Below are positions 63,481-64,000 of a stretch of 64,000 bases of DNA, one piece after another. Source of the DNA: Puffinus mauretanicus (lineage: Eukaryota; Chordata; Aves; Procellariiformes; Procellariidae); NCBI GenBank assembly GCA_023333565.1, contig JAJKFH010000295.1:2212001-2276000 (forward strand), read 5' to 3'. Numbering within the stretch: position 1 is the stretch's first letter; each line of letters opens with the position of its first letter. The position numbers and the translations under genes were made by a program. Below the pieces are notes generated by a model. That model had not been told where the DNA came from. It worked only from the letters and a program-made list of their open reading frames with translations, and ran no database searches.

Positions 63481-64000
63481 ACCCAGTAGAATATGTTGTA
63501 GTTTACACAAAAAAGATTTATTGCAAGGACTCATCAAAAGAATTTTTCAACATAATTTATAGAACTGTTTACTGACTATACCTGACCTTCAAAATTGCTA
63601 TTAGATATTCACTCTAAGGACTGCTCTGTATATTTAACTAAAACCTTTAGAAAGGTTGCCAGTACATTTCTACTTAGTGTCCATGTTTTCCTCCCAGTTT
63701 CAACAGAAGACAAAACTTATTAGCTAGAAAATACACATCTTTTCCACTTAGAATTGACACCGATATGTCCAGTAATTTTTGATGAATAGTCTTATTTCAT
63801 GACTCTAAATGTCCACCAGAATCAATGTGCTGGATTAGGCAATATTTTATGCTTTCCTCTTTCCATGACGTGTTCTTGTAATCATCATGTCTCTGAGAAT
63901 TTGTCCTGACTACATTTATTGAAGTATATTAGATACTGTTATTTTGTGTACCAGTTGTGTGACTGAGGTCCACACTTTCTCGTGTGTGCTAGAGTAGAAT
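63481..64000. other. non-coding, no gene recognised
   Basis: AT-rich to the window end; nothing recognised. Confidence 0.5.

Noticed and set aside
1..64000. tRNA, rRNA or bacterial-type operon content
   Set aside because: No cloverleaf with A and B boxes, no rRNA core text, and no run of adjacent long frames with ribosome binding sites was seen anywhere.

Overview
This window looks like a piece of bird nuclear DNA. It is AT-rich and CpG-poor, nearly every reading frame is short and closed, and the recognisable content is old retrotransposon debris of types found in amniotes. Two items point to a bird. One is a solo LTR (11798-12351) whose termini and internal TATA/poly(A) layout match a very common avian endogenous retrovirus LTR. 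The other is a 3'-truncated CR1 fragment (40988-41270). I identified these from memory of the families, without a database search. No complete protein-coding gene, rRNA, tRNA or CRISPR array is visible. The window is intergenic or lies inside long introns.

Layout. 1-11.8 kb: unremarkable non-coding sequence with short fossils of an L3/CR1-type LINE tail (1925-2012) and of an amniote repeat built on a CATTGACTTCAATGG-like palindrome (9030-9120). 11.8-12.35 kb: solo LTR on the minus strand. 12.4-15.5 kb: an AT-rich tract with a perfect 20-bp palindrome, then two inverted arms of about 110 bp (13207-13317 and 15358-15480, about 95% identical) enclosing 2.0 kb. That interval carries a decayed minus-strand reading frame resembling the catalytic core of a pogo/Tigger-type DDE transposase. 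21.0-23.2 kb: two old LINE pieces in opposite orientation, an L3/CR1-like tail (minus) and a CR1 3' half (plus). 26.7-27.4 kb: an LTR-like or unclassified repeat with internal tandem units. 29.5-30.0 kb: an 8-bp microsatellite and an exon-like minus-strand frame. 41 kb: a CR1 fragment and a MIR-like SINE. 44.5-44.9, 52.6-53.2 and 60.7-61.0 kb: three short CpG-enriched patches in otherwise CpG-poor DNA. The second looks like a minus-strand first exon ending in a consensus splice donor.

Nothing here forms an operon or a pathway. The features are independent insertions of different ages plus three tentative exon candidates (14977-15076, 29895-30035, 52805-53028, all minus strand). The exon candidates rest on open frame, composition and splice-site fit only, and I do not recognise their products. 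The most interesting object is the 13.2-15.5 kb inverted-repeat unit: its arms are far better preserved than the reading frame between them.
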